Of a DNA stretch of 64,000 bases, positions 23,370 to 36,045 are shown piece after piece; position 1 is the stretch's first letter, and each line of letters begins with the position of its first letter. This DNA comes from Oidiodendron maius Zn (taxonomy: Eukaryota > Ascomycota > Leotiomycetes > Myxotrichaceae): NCBI GenBank assembly GCA_000827325.1, contig KN832890.1, positions 310,001 to 374,000 of the forward strand, read 5' to 3'. A program made the translations under genes and the position numbers. Below the pieces are notes generated by a model that was not told the origin of the DNA, made no database searches, and worked only from the letters and a program-made list of their open reading frames with translations.

Positions 23370-23696
23370 TTGCTCTGCTACTATACGCGATCTATTACTA
23401 TACGTATACCATTTTCTTCTCAGCAGGGGAATTTTATTAGAACATCCTATTCCACAAATACAAACATAGCGCTGGCCGAGTTGCAACCCAAGCACTCTTT
23501 ACAAGCTTTGCGCCGAGCCTCTAATTCTCTTAGCGCAGAATTAACCGGTATGCGCACAGGGAAGTATATAGACCAGTTTGCGCTGGTATTCCGATGTGAA
23601 ATTCTTCTGTTCTACGATGACTCTGGAGAAGTGCTTAAAATTGATTTCGAAAATCACACCTGGACATGGTGTAGTAATAAACTTCACAAGTCCTAA
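23370..23696 (+). CDS. Doubtful ORF, 108 residues
   Basis: An open plus-strand frame with a protein-like C-terminal half (ALAELQPKHSLQALRRAS, YDDSGEVLKIDFENHTW). It has no signal peptide and no recognised domain. It overlaps the 3' end of the carboxylesterase locus. The first 30 codons look random, so if real it may start later or be a downstream exon. Confidence 0.18.
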   Translation: MLCYYTRSITIRIPFSSQQGNFIRTSYSTNTNIALAELQPKHSLQALRRASNSLSAELTGMRTGKYIDQFALVFRCEILLFYDDSGEVLKIDFENHTWTWCSNKLHKS

Positions 23697-23807
23697 AAAG
23701 AGCTTCCTAAGCAAGGTTCCATTTCATTCTTATCTAAAGATCTAGTTCTCGCTGTCAGGAATAACCAATGCCACCACGAATCTAATGAAGGTAAATTGAT
23801 CGTGCAG

Positions 23808-25639
23808 TTAAATCGTACGAGGATTCTCAGCAAACAACCCCGTCTGCCACCAGTCACATCGCTTGCTCTTCCAAGGGTCAACATCAACCTCATTTGTAGA
23901 ATTAAAAAAAAGAGAGCGTCTTCCTGGCCAGTACTCTGGAAATCCGGGCTCTTGTTTTGAGGTAGGAATTCCAGTAGTAACAAAATTAATAATAATGTCT
24001 TGCAAGTTATGGGCAATGCTAATATTGACATCCTGCTCGCCGTCATTGTAAAACGTATATGCAACATCATCTCCATGATATGCTGGTGGAACTGAGAAGA
24101 TGTAGCGATAGACTCCCTTTGTAAATGCAGACGCGAGAAATTGTGCGTTGCATGTGAATTGCACATCACCAACGAAATCTGTCACCCGAGTCCACTCGCC
24201 TATTGTATCCCCGGCGGGCGCAGAAGGATAGAGTTTGTGAAGAGTAGCATTGGCGGAGAAGGATATAGTTGGGAGAAACGTTGAGAGGAAGCTCTCAAAT
24301 GCACCAGCCTCGAGGTTTTCAGGAGGGCCGGTATAGAAGCCACCCTAAGAAAAATTTAGTTCTCATAATTACTGCACTCTCTTGTACAAGATATATTTAC
24401 CTCGCGTGCATTATTTGCAGATATTAACCCTTTCAAGGTTCTGTGGAACTTGCCATTGTGCAGAAGTCTGCTGGGTAGATCAGGTATATAATCTCCGTCT
24501 ACAACAGGCCCAAATCCTACAGAATTGGGACCTGCACCGTACGTAACGAGGTATTTGTTGGCATCAATTAGTGCACTAGTTGGAGCGGCCCTAAGACACT
24601 TGAGACTTGTACAGTTCGCTCTAGTGAGAAATGCTTTGTAGAGATTAGTGCGGCCTTGGGGGTTGTTCTTGATAGGTACAAGCCCAGGGGACTGCATAAT
24701 TGCCTATAAGAAAATTAGCATGGATTCGAGGATGAAAAACTTCGAGGAGAATTACCTGTTGAAAGGGGGGCGGAGATTTTGCACCTCCATATGCTGTAAT
24801 TGTGTGCATAATATTTCCTGCTCCTGCACTCTCTCCCATCACCGTGACCCGACCGCAGTCTCCGCCAAAAGCAGAGATATATTGCTCAACCCAGCTCATA
24901 GCAGCTCGCACATCGTAGAGCCCAACGTTCGGCGTAATGTCTTCATCTGGTGGAGATAACCAACCAAAGGCTCCTAATCTAGACTCCAACTCAATATTGT
25001 CGTTTCAAAGAGTATAGCGTTATATTAAAATAAAAAGAAAAGGAGAATAGACTTGGCTTACCTGTAATTTGGCGAAACAAATATCATCGGACTGCTGGTT
25101 CTTTCAAATAGCCCTGTTGGGTCATAAAAGCCATCTTTACTCCCCGCAGCATATCCACCTCCGTAGAGCCAAAGCAATACCGGAACTGAATCATGGCTTG
25201 CAATACCCTTTGGCACATAGACGTCCAGAAACTGTATATTAAATTAGTCAATAGACCTAGTAATTGTAGGCAGTTCTTCTGAGCTACTAACCAAGCAATC
25301 TTCCGTTATGGTCGAATCGTTCGACACCCCCGATAAGTCAGATGGTGACTGCGGGCATATCGGACTCCGGTACACGCTGCCGTTTTGGACGCCCTCCTCG
25401 GGAACTGGCGGCACTGGCTTCCTGAATCGAAGTTCTCCAAGAGGAGGTTTTGCATATCGTACGTTTTTAAATACATAAAAGTTTTCTGTGAGGCTATACC
25501 ATGATGCTTGCTGTTTGACATAGCCCAGGTCCACGATAGGCAAAGAAGTATTAGAAGGAATCTTCACGACTTCTTCGGTAGCATGTGCGAGACTGAAGCT
25601 AACAGCCAGGAGGAATGAAATAGGAGATATAAACATCAT
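23808..25639 (-). CDS. Secreted type-B carboxylesterase/lipase
   Basis: Five exons with introns 25232-25291, 24979-25061, 24704-24755 and 24345-24400; 526 residues, typical for the family. The N-terminus, MMFISPISFLLAVSFSLAHA, is a signal peptide. The nucleophile elbow is GESAGAG in exon 3; the acid is probably the Glu of NNAREGGF; the His is in PPAYHGDD. The oxyanion region LYGGGYAAGS and the early PLGELRFRKP are also present. Such enzymes hydrolyse ester bonds of lipids, carbamates or secondary metabolites outside the cell. It shares the interval with the small secreted peptide and the UstYa-like gene and points toward them (tail to tail with the peptide). It is intact, with no missing catalytic residue. 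Confidence 0.9.
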
Positions 25640-26970
25640 AGTCAGAGTTATTGATAGATCATAGAGGGGACATATGATTGAACTGCTGGTTGTGCGGCTT
25701 ATATTTATGTTAAGGACGCTTGGCAACTGTGGAAACCCTCCGGCAGTTCTGTCCAATTTTGGCTTCAGAAATAATGAGCTAGGACCAAAACGGTTATTTC
25801 TGAACAAGTTTAAGTTAGATCTCGGCAATCTGTGTCTTCGTGGAATGTAATTGGCTACCGCTCCTTTTGCCACCGAAGTCCATATTCAGCCATGGTGCCC
25901 TGCGGAATTTCTTACAGGCCCTTGCAGCTGAATTGCTGTAGTACGGGTTGCGTGAAGTGAAACTGCTCCCTCCGTGCGCTCACTACGCGATAGCTGCCCT
26001 GCCGTCCCAGGTACGCCGGATGTTCAGCTGCACGAAGACAAGTCAAGAACCGACCCAATATTTAGCTTACAAGTTCTACATCGTCCCAAAGGCCTATAAG
26101 ATCTTAGATTTGGCGGCGATCAATTGCAATAAAATGCATGCCAGCTACGGCTGTATCCATGAGGCTACAGGCTCGCTTGTTGCATATTTTCGTTACTGTG
26201 GTTCGACGGGGAAAAAGAAAGAGCCAGTGAAGCGGCAGGTGACATTAAAAGGAAAGCGCTCTGATTGAAGAATTGCTCATCCTTCTTTTCTCGCAATTTG
26301 CGAGACAGAGTAGAAATGCTGGATATGTCGCTGGATTCATTTCGCTGGCAACGCTCATTAGATGCGCTGAAAGTCGGGTGGCCGAGGAAGGGATGCTGTC
26401 AGATTTCATTAAACACAAGACGAGCGGTTAGTCTCATGATGGGTGAAGATACAAGTATCTTCCCATCACTGGCCGCTCTCTCATTTCCGGGTGGCAAATA
26501 CCTCTCGAGTAAGGGGGCTAGATCCTGTGAATAAGCATATCGGTGCTCCCGTACTCCGAAATCTAGCATGCCAATGCCAAGCTCTAGTCAGCCCCAGCGG
26601 GCAATGAGGTGTTTTGCGTCCATTGGCGCCGAGACAGCAAACCGAGCTGTACCGCTATGTTTACGAGGTACACTGCCTCATCTCCACCCTACTCCGACAG
26701 CTCACTGCCGTGGCCAATAACTGAACAACGGGTAGCTGGCTGGTTGCACCGCCACTCGCCATGTCTGGCCCCACTGATCTGCTTTCGAACCTTTCGAATC
26801 TCCGTCTTACATGACTTTCAGCCCACAGAGAGGGGAGTCTTAATCACGAGAGGTCGCCTCTCGCTGCATTATGGAGAGACGCTGCATGGACGATAAAAAA
26901 TATGAATCTTGCAATAGATCTCGTTGCCATCTTGATGCAGAACGCCATTGGAGCTAGGGGACAAAATCCT
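25640..26970. promoter_or_regulatory. Divergent gap, carboxylesterase / regulator
   Basis: About 1.3 kb between the divergent start codons of the carboxylesterase and the Zn2Cys6 regulator, so both promoters are here. Several frames of 80-110 codons exist on the plus strand, but their compositions differ along their length and none shows a domain. I read the whole interval as regulatory or spacer DNA. Confidence 0.4.
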
Positions 26971-28980
26971 ATGTCCTTAATGACGCCAGAGAACACCGCC
27001 CACTCATGCCAGAACTGCCGCTGGAGCAGAGTCCGCTGCGACTCTACCCGGCCTGCATGTCGCCGTTGTGCCTTCGACGGCGTAGACTGTCTTGGATATG
27101 GCCCGCCACTTCTCTGGGTTCAACCAGAGACTCTGCATGGACAGCACATACATGGCAATGGCAGCGGCAATGGCAGCATCTCGCGGCTGTCTCGGAAGAG
27201 AGGACGACCGAAATTGGTACTAGCGAAAAGCCGCACTCAGCCCATTAGTCGAAGAGTGGACATGGATGGAAGTTTTGCCATCTTTAGTACGAGCAAGGAT
27301 AAGCTCGTAAAACCTCCACTCCCGTGTCCACTGCCACGAGGATTAGCCCCAGCAAATGATGCTGATGTCAACTTCACTCTCCACTGTTTGCTATATTGTA
27401 AGTGGATAGCTGCGCGGATGTTATGTGTCGCAGGCCGCTAACAAAACCACTCCCTCCTATAGTTAACACTCATATCTGCCCTGATGTTGTGGCTGTAGAC
27501 TCACCGGAGAACCCACATCGGATCGACGTATATATCTGGCACCTTATCCCCGACTTCTTGCTGAGCATGCTCAATGCCATCTCAATAACACATCAGATCA
27601 TCCGATCGCAGCCCCTCAATGTACTTTTAACAGACAATACAGCTACATACTCGGAGGGGTCTGCAGCAGACAAACAAGTTACACGTCTAGAATCGTTTCA
27701 CCACCCTCTGATAACGAAGGTTTATCGGTATCAGCATCAAGCATTGCAAGGAATAAATGGCTGTCTCCAGATCATGCAGACCGAACTCACAGATATGGCC
27801 ATAGCTCTTATCGCTCTACTTCTAATGGCACAGGTAACCTTTATCCTCACATGTGTTTTCACCCTGCAATCCTTATTAACTCTCCTAACAGGTCCAACAA
27901 TCTGCACATGGCGTTTGGTGGGCTCACTGGAAGGCCATCAGACAGCTTGTCGGCACCCGAGGCGGGTTCACTGAGATTGTGAACACAAACTCTTCGCTAC
28001 ATAACCCGCTGTCACTCTTCATGCTGTCAGTCTCGACACTTTTATCCATGTCGCAAGAAACGATCTGACTGACCTTCTTTAGAATTGATGTAATGAGCTG
28101 TATAACCAAACCTAGTGGGTCTATTGGAGGTAGAATCTCCCTTCAGTTGGAATATTTGGAACATCTCCCGACAATCTATCATGACGGCACAGATACAGGT
28201 TTCCCTTGTCCGAATGAGCTTGTGGAATGCATTATACGTATCAATCACCTTAGAGCAACATCCTGTTTACTACCTGACAATGATGCGGATATTAATAGCC
28301 GCATTTTAAGTCTAGTGCAACAGATTGTGTCTTTCTCTCCGGCTATATGGATCCATCGCGCTAACTTAGTAAAACCCCGAGCGAGTTTGCCTGGCAGAGA
28401 TAATGTCTTTCATTTTACGGGTTATGATTTCACGGTTCCCGCCAACCGTGCCGCTGCCGTAGAGGAAGGCGGCTGGTTATGCTTAGGATTTATGTTCCAA
28501 GCTGCAGTTTTATTGTATTCCACACGGTGCCTTATTCTTGACCGCGGAATACCAGCACCAATCTTCTTTCCAACCGATCTAGCGCATGGATCAATTATCG
28601 ATGTCCATGATTTACGATCAGCCGCTGATGACATGCTGTTTAATGGCTTTCGCCGATTCTTTTCGGTGAATAGCCGCCAAGACGCGTGGATAGGCAAATT
28701 CCTATACTGGCCTCTTTTCATCGCTGGTATGGAGTGCTGCAGTGGATCAGAGAGTTCAGATAAAAGAGAGCTGGTTACCCAAGCCCTGGGTAATCTTGCC
28801 AGTTACCTCGGTGACCTGAGTCTGATTGATGCGGTATCATTCTTACGATCACAATGGCAGATGGAGAGCGATATGTGGAGAATTGAAGCCTCTGGCGAAA
28901 GAAGCGAACAAGCGCTGTATCCGAGGACATGGGATGATAAGATTTCTCTATTGAGAGAAAACAGCGTGTTCTTTATCTAG
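26971..28980 (+). CDS. Zn2Cys6 transcription factor
   Basis: Four exons with introns 27398-27462, 27834-27891 and 28026-28082; 609 residues from MSLMTPENTAHSC. An in-frame ATG at 26902 would add 23 residues; I think it less likely. The binuclear zinc cluster is CQNCRWSRVRC-x6-CRRC-x6-C in the first 45 residues, followed by a basic stretch (LSRKRGRPK, AT-hook-like). The rest, from FNTHICPDVV on, is the helical fungal transcription-factor region (Fungal_trans_2 type), ending RENSVFFI. It would act in the nucleus, most likely on neighbouring genes. It is convergent with the frameshifted oxidoreductase and divergent from the carboxylesterase. Confidence 0.85.
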
Positions 28981-29096
28981 CAGGGTAGCCCACTGAACAA
29001 TCGATAGTAAGTAAAGCACTATAACTCACGTTACTTAAATGGAAAATTAATTGCCTGATCATCGTACAGTTGCAATAAAGTCACTATATATAACTA

Positions 29097-30330
29097 TTAA
29101 TTCCTAGTAACGTCGTCCCACAAATCTTCCACGTCACGGCCCATAATGTCAAGAATATCATCTTCAGCGCGCTTGCTCAGCAACGTGGCAGCGAACTCCC
29201 TTTCGAGCTCAACTATATTCAGAATCAGCAACAAATCCAGTAACTATTTCGAATACTCACCATGAATATAAACTGCCGCCTTCTTGCCAGTCCACATAGC
29301 ATGTGGTACATTCGTGCTGTTATCATTATTTGCATCTCCAACTGCGAAAACACCACGCGCAGCTCTCATGCTCGCAATGTCCACGACCATCTTCTCGTCA
29401 GAAATCTTCACGCCGAGCGGAAGCCCAAGATACGAATGTTGCACTGCCGGGAAATTTGTGATGAATGCCCCGCGTTCAAAGGTAGACCCATCGTCAAGAT
29501 TGATTTGAAAAATGTCATATTCAGTGTCGGTAGCGTTATCGTATACTACAGCTCCATCCTGCTGCCTTATGATACTGTCAATGGTACTGTTTTCGATGCC
29601 AACACCATATTTTCCAACTGGGTTTTCCAACCTGGGCGCTTCTGATCTAGTATCGCCACATTCGCGTCTGTATAGGTTCCGTTGACAAAAGCGATAATGT
29701 CCTTGTTCAGGGTTTCCATTTCGAGCACGCTGCCCATGACATCCACTATGGAGCCGAGGATTCCAAACGGTTGGTCGCGATGCTCGTAGCCGTCACACCA
29801 GGGACACCAGTAGATTCCTCTTGACCAAGCATCTTTAAGACCGGGAGTGTCTGGGAGAACATCCACGAGACCGGTAGCAAGAACGATCTTTCGACTTGTG
29901 TAATTCTGGCCTGAATCATCTGTGGTGATGAAGGAAGAGCCATTATTAACTGAAACAATTGAGATGACAGTTCCGTTCTTCATGTTCGCTGTGGGATATT
30001 TGGATATTTGGTTTCGGGCCTTTTCCCGAAAAGCAGCCGGAGCAGTGCCTGCAAATGTCAGAATTTGCACACGCACGGTCGATTCTGCAATTGTTATGCA
30101 GCTTCACTCACCATCATTCCCAATCACATCGTGCATATTCTTGTTAATCCATTGCGATACTCTCCCGAGTCAATCAACATCGAGGTGCGTCTGACTCGAG
30201 AGAGTCCACTCAAGGCACTAAGGCCCGCAGGACCTCCGCCAACAATCACGACATCGTAGTCAGTGGCCGGGATACTAGATGCCTGTGGCAGAGGGGTGGT
30301 TTGGCTAACGGCCGTAAAGGCAAGAAGCAA
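29097..30330 (-). pseudogene. Thioredoxin-reductase-like gene, frameshifted
   Basis: Similar to fungal FAD/NAD(P) disulfide oxidoreductases (thioredoxin reductase or GliT type). Present in order: a secretion-like hydrophobic start ([12 protein letters not shown]), [14 protein letters not shown], then [22 protein letters not shown], the redox centre WCPWCDGYEHRDQPF, GVFAVGDANND and NVPHAMWTGKKAA, with a last exon of LEREFAATLLSKRAED. Introns at about 30015-30080 and at 29213-29260 fit. Two breaks do not: near 30139 the frame slips by one base between EYRNGLTR and MHDV, and near 29605 a second one-base loss lies in a GGAAAAT run between WKTQLE and YGVGIE. No GT..AG pair explains either. The first exon and start codon are unresolved. 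It is either a young pseudogene or has two assembly errors. Confidence 0.68.
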
Positions 30331-30559
30331 GAGGGCGGCGGACCTGAAAGACGGTATAATAGGAATTATGCGGAAAACAAATAACTAAAATGAACGTCAA
30401 GGAAGAAAAATAGCTTCTGTAGCTGAGCGAACTCGATATGCTCTTCGGTTTTTACATGATGGGCCAACCATACTATCTGGTTATCTGCTGCAGCCAAATG
30501 ATTCTTCCGGTCCAGATCTTCCCTGCATGATGATCTGTTCAAGATTATTGACATCATAC

Positions 30560-33500
30560 CAAACTCGGCTACTCAAACCTTAGCTTTTATCTAACATGTA
30601 TATCATGTCCGCTGTTGTTATCGGATTGAGTATTCCGCTTGAATCATCGCAGGTGATATACCTACAAATTTCCGTACCGGCAAAACGCAAGCCACGTAGT
30701 AGTCGATCCCTCAGATGAAAAGCAATATATTTCAGTCTCAGCCAATTATTGTCGATTCTAGAGCTGCGAGATAATTTTATATTTAATAACGGGCTTCATC
30801 GGCTAGCCGAAAAGATATGTAAAAGGAGCAGATCTACTCACACGAAGAGCGTAAAAGGAAGAGGATTCTGAATTCTTTTGTCAGGTGCTAAAGTATCTCT
30901 TTTAACCAGTCATCTTCTGCCGATCTTGGTAGAATCCGAACATAGGGCGAGATCACCTGAGCGTAGATCTCCAATCTGCGCTTGAGCAAGCCTAATTGGA
31001 TATAAAGCATCTTGGCTGAATACTGTTAGGGATATGCCATGGTTTTCGTTTATCCCACTTGTTAAAAGCCTGGTCACGTCCAGAACCTCTCCAATTTACC
31101 TCAACAGCATCCGAAACCGACTTGTTGAATTAAAGAAACATACAGCGGGACTTGAAATAATACTATGCAGGGCTCGAGCCCGAGGACTTTTTATTTTTGG
31201 GAAATTCACTTTCGAACTAGAATATATTTTGCGGAGTGGAAATTGGTGGGGAGAAGCGCGTCGACTTCACAGGACTGACAAAGAGCCACCTTTATAAGTA
31301 GTTTCCCATATGGCTAGGAACACCTGTTTATTATATACATGCTAGACTTCTGGTTCCCTTCTCAAATCATATCTCAGGCCATTTACCCAAATCTCAAATT
31401 CATTGTTTAATTTTCTATGTACATACGAAGTCATAGTCAATCATTGTGCATTTTATTACAGAGAGCATTGTTTTAATAGAAGTGCAACTGGGAAGTCATC
31501 AGGGCCTGATTATGTTTTGCCTGGCGGTCACAGTTTGACGCGGTTCACAAATATCGACAACATCTTGTAGAAGAAAGTTGTCTCTCAGTGGGATCGCAAT
31601 GAAATTCTATCCCACATTATGACGCAGCTGAACCCATTCGCTTAAGCTATGTTTGTGGGGAGATATCCTTTGAGTCAACTGTTTAAACGAGTTCATTGTC
31701 TAGGAATTCCAACCGTAGGGTAGTGTGTAGATTGTTAACTGTGATTTTTCATGGTATAGACTCTTGTCGGTCTTACCTGCTTTTAAATTACCAAAACTTG
31801 CACATAACTAATATTGACTAGGTCCTAGGGCTTCGGGCACATTTACACATACTACACATCTGCCTATTAGGCTGCCTACCGGTGCCTATAAGGTGACCAG
31901 GTGGGAGCCTATTTGGTGACTCAATTGAGTGTATAGTGTTAAGCATAAAAGGCTCTAGTTCTCCTGAATCTCTTCTTACTTTAGTTGTCTCTTCATCACT
32001 CAATATAACACTGAGTTTCACCTTGATTCCTGACTACGACCTGTGCACCTATATTGCCTCAGCTCAAGAACTAATAGCGTCAAGAAAAATTCACATAAAT
32101 ACAGGCGCTCTTCCTCATTCCCAAAGTCAAGGTATGCCTCCGAGTGATATGCTTCTTGCTGCCTTGATAAAAGTATTGCCGGAGTGAACACGAGATGAAT
32201 AAACACTTTTTAACTACCCAGGAGAGCTGAGGATTGGGATCAGGGAAAAAAAAAATTTCCAGCATCAAAGTTCGAGCCAGTGGGGCACGCGGCAAAAATT
32301 CACACCAACGGGTCATAAAAACACCATGGCCTGCTCTGGAAATAAGACGTCGGGAATACATCACTAGATAGCGGGGCCGATTGGTACTGTATTCGAGTAA
32401 TGCGACCCGAGCGAGATTGAAGTTCCTGGGGACAAATAAACCCGAAAACGCCTGAAAAGCGGCGATCAGATGAAACAGATCCCTGCGAACAGTGAGCAAT
32501 AGCCAACGACGCCCTGTGTATGGCAATGTTTAGTACGGATACACAATATCTGGTCGATGACAACATATCGGAGAAAATTCCGGATACCATTCACTGTAGG
32601 TGTCTGGCCACCGGGCGATCTGGCCGGCTGGATTGCCACCCGTTTATCGTGATTCATCATTCTCCCAAAACACTAATTTTAGTTGAGAATATGGAGATAC
32701 AGCAGTTAGTATTGCACTTTGCGTCACTGACGGAAAACTCGGCTAAATCTCTCGGTGCAGTCGGGCTCGGCTAAATCTGGAAATTTATCGGGAGCACGTG
32801 ACATGCCAGTCCAAGCCAGAGAGTTGTAACTCTTTGGATTGGTTTGTCCCATTTCCACTTACTGTCTTTCTGCATCAGGGTCATCTGACAGAATAAGTTT
32901 TCCCATCCCTGGGACATAATAGTCAAATGGCATTGGGCTTAATCGCTTGGAATGTTCTCGAGCTTCGGACCCCGCATACCATTGGCTCGTGTAACACGGC
33001 TCGCGTGATACAAGTATTATTGGCACCACCAGCGAGCCGACTAGTATTCGCATCACAACGCATGAATTACCTATTCTGGCCGCGGTGGTGTGGATATACT
33101 AAGGGCGAGTATTGTGGCGCTCTTCCTGTATATTCTGTCGACTTCTGACGGGTTCTCAGGTAGATAAACAGGGGATGATAGAAAAGCGGGGAATGCACCC
33201 GTTGTTATGGAGGTGTGGGGGAAAGTAACGTGATATCATCGATTGGTCTAGATGCGTTTACCGTGATCGCTTTTACTGTGCGGAATCGATGGAAACTTCT
33301 TGAACGCGTTTGCCTGGCTTGGCGCTCCTGTGCCACATTCACAGTCAGGACAATACAGTACCATCAAGCATAGAACTCAAATGAGGCCACTTGCGTCAGA
33401 GATCTAATACAAAGTATGTTCCCAGAGATTACAAGGGAGACTGCCAAGCCCCGATGGACTGGTCTAGACTTTTGAGAAGGTTTTGTCGCGGAAGCCCACG

Positions 33501-33933
33501 TGACCAGTGCTGCCGAGAAGCATCTCCTCGGAGCTTTTGGGAGTTGGCTCCATGAATTTGAATTGCGGTGTACAGTAATTACCTAATCTGTATTATCCGA
33601 GGTCCCACGCAATAGGGATAGTTTCGTTATACCAGTAGTCCTATGAAAAAGGGAGGTACCTGGTAGGTACTTAGTGCTAGGGGGCGGGCAGGCCTTCCGG
33701 AGCTGACCTCCGGATTCGTTTATGCAACTTCAATAAATAGAAGCCACGAGCTCCGTCCGCCACAATCTCTGCAACTCCTGCAGTGTTTTGAAATTATGTC
33801 AGTTAATGACTGCAGCGCGACTTTTCGAAATATCGTGTCCTATTTCTCCCCGCAGCAAGCAGGAGTATGCTCTGCCGACGAGAGTAGATCATTAGTGAGA
33901 GATCACCCCACCACAAGCTCTCTGCGGTAGGGC
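30560..33933. other. Gene-poor stretch with a possible exon relic
   Basis: Over 3 kb without a gene I can support. It is moderately AT-rich. Around 32080-32600 several overlapping frames of 60-150 codons exist on both strands, but they share no consistent composition. One minus-strand segment, 32859-33056, is exon-like and is described among the findings. The last 200 bases should hold the promoter of the next regulator. Confidence 0.4.
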
Positions 33934-36045
33934 ATGCTGACGAATTTCAGCACGAGAGCAGATATCCCGGAGGGATATCATCTTGGGCCGAATATGCGCC
34001 GGCGGAGAGGTCCAGCTTTCATAACAAAGACTGCTTGCACAGAATGCAGGAAAGGGAGGGCGAAGGTATCCTCCACATATCATGAACTCGCGCACTTGCT
34101 CTGTTGGCCGTCTTTGCTAACTTGACCAACAGTGCGATGGACAGCAACCATGCGCTCGCTGTACATCGAAAGGGGGGCTGAAATGTGAATATAATCTTTC
34201 AGTACACGTTCGAAAGGAAGAGATGAGGCAGGAGATCAATGAACTGCGAACACACTATCAGATGAGCGAGAAAATATTCGAACTACTGACGAGCGGAGAT
34301 CAAGCAAACTTAATAGTCAGCAAACTACAGCAAAAAGAGCCACTTGGAGAGATACTCGAGCAGCTGGGAGGTCACAGCCCGGCCGGCGCAAGCCTCACGG
34401 CAGCATCTTCATCGCGACGGCGTGAATCGTTACGCTCAGACGACACTGGCGTGGCCCAAAGCAAGACAGAATACCTGTCGCCGGGTCCAGACGAGAGTGA
34501 AATGTACTGCTTTGAAAATGGAAGCCGGTGGACCAAACTCCCGCTGGGCGATACAGTTATCGAACATCTGTTGCTCCTGTACTTTTGCTGGGAGTACCCC
34601 ATATTTTCGGGTATCTCGAAGCGCCATTTTGTGCGAGATTTCAACTCTGGACATGATAGGTATTGTTCGCCTTTGCTTGTTAATGCAATGCTAGCTGTTG
34701 GTTGCCGCTTCTCAGACCAAGTTGAGGCCAGGATGGACCCAAACGACGGCGATACCGCCGGCATGCACTGCTACCTTGAAGCCGAGAGACTCCTTTCGAT
34801 ATGCCGCGGAGAACGATCGGTCACCGTGATTCAAGCAATGAGCCTTTTATCGACCTGGAATTCTAGTCGCGGTGACTACAAAAGGGCACGGTTCTATGCG
34901 GGTCAGGCGATAAGGCTAGCAGTCGAGGTGGGTCTGCATCTAGATGGGGACGTGGATGAGGTGCCTGATGATGTCCGCGAAGTGCGAAATACCACATTCT
35001 GGGGAGTGTTCATGCTAGATCAGTAGGTCAATCCTCTCTCTGTTTATGTTTGTAGAACATCCGTTTAAGTCGATGTTTTTCTTCACAGGGCTTGGTCGCT
35101 AGCTACTGGCTGCCTTCCACATATTTCGCAGGAAGGCATTTGGACTAAAGAACCCACTGTATTTGATAAAGATGAGCTAAGAGAGTGGATCCCCTATGCA
35201 GGAGATGAAATCCCACATGGACTAGATCTACGACAGCCTAGCAATGTTCGCGCAGTGTATAAGAGCCTTTGTGGGCTTTCAACTATAATCCACAGTACAC
35301 TTTATGTAATGTACGCAGACACAGATTCACTAACCGCCAGGGAATTTCTTGATCAATATACCCGCATGCTAAATTGGTACAGCACTCTACCAGAAGTACT
35401 GCGGCTAGGAGAAAATTCAACCCCTTCGGTTCTATTTGTGCAGTAAGTGAGAGAGCATGATATACCATATTGCACTAACACGACTATAGTATGTATTATT
35501 ACTTCAGCATCATCCTCACATTCTGCCCACTCGCGAATCTACGCTTCCTGGACTCCAAAATATCTGCCCTCGAAGTTTGTACCGATGCCGCAAATGCCGC
35601 CGTTACCCTCGTCCGATCGTACGAAAGCCTTCACGGGCTGCGTCGAACACCATGTTTCCTACCCTACATTGTCTTTGCCTCTGGCATTGTCCACCTGGGT
35701 AGTCTTGACCCAAAGATCAACCCAGTCGAAACCATGACGCAATCTGCGCAAGAAGTGGCCATCTTACAGCTTATGTCTCTTTATCATGGATCTTCGAAAC
35801 GCGCATGTCGAATCCTACTGAATCGAGCACTGCGTACCAACTCGACAGACGCCAATCTTGATAAGGACGCCGAGGAAGATACATCTTCTCTATGGAAGCC
35901 GCTCGTTATGGGACTGATCTGGCCGCTGGCAGATACACCAAGGCATGGCTCTATATCAGACGATCCAACAGTCATACGCAGGCTCAGCATTGCGGCTACA
36001 TATCAAGAAAAACTGAAAAATAATGGATTCGAAAGGGCGATGTGA
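33934..36045 (+). CDS. Zn2Cys6 regulator with Fungal_trans domain
   Basis: Four exons with introns 34066-34132, 35023-35088 and 35443-35489; 643 residues. The zinc cluster is split by the first intron: CTECRKGRAK in exon 1 and CDGQQPCARCTSKGGLKC in exon 2, a complete C6 set. A predicted coiled coil (EEMRQEINELRTHYQ) follows. The central domain (LYFCWEYPIFSGISKRHFVRDF, SVTVIQAMSLLSTW, YAGQAIRLAVEVGLHLD, TTFWGVFMLDQAWSLATG) is the Fungal_trans region in NirA-like arrangement. It acts in the nucleus; the targets are unknown. The start MLTNFSTRAD is the only upstream ATG in frame close to the zinc cluster. It appears intact. Confidence 0.88.

Noticed and set aside
26265-26896. Plus-strand frames upstream of the Zn2Cys6 regulator.
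   Set aside because: They lie in a divergent promoter gap, lack domains, and cannot be spliced to the regulator in a way that improves it.
32080-32526. A 148-codon minus-strand ORF.
   Set aside because: Its composition changes along its length and it is overlapped by equally long frames on both strands. I see no domain or splice signals.
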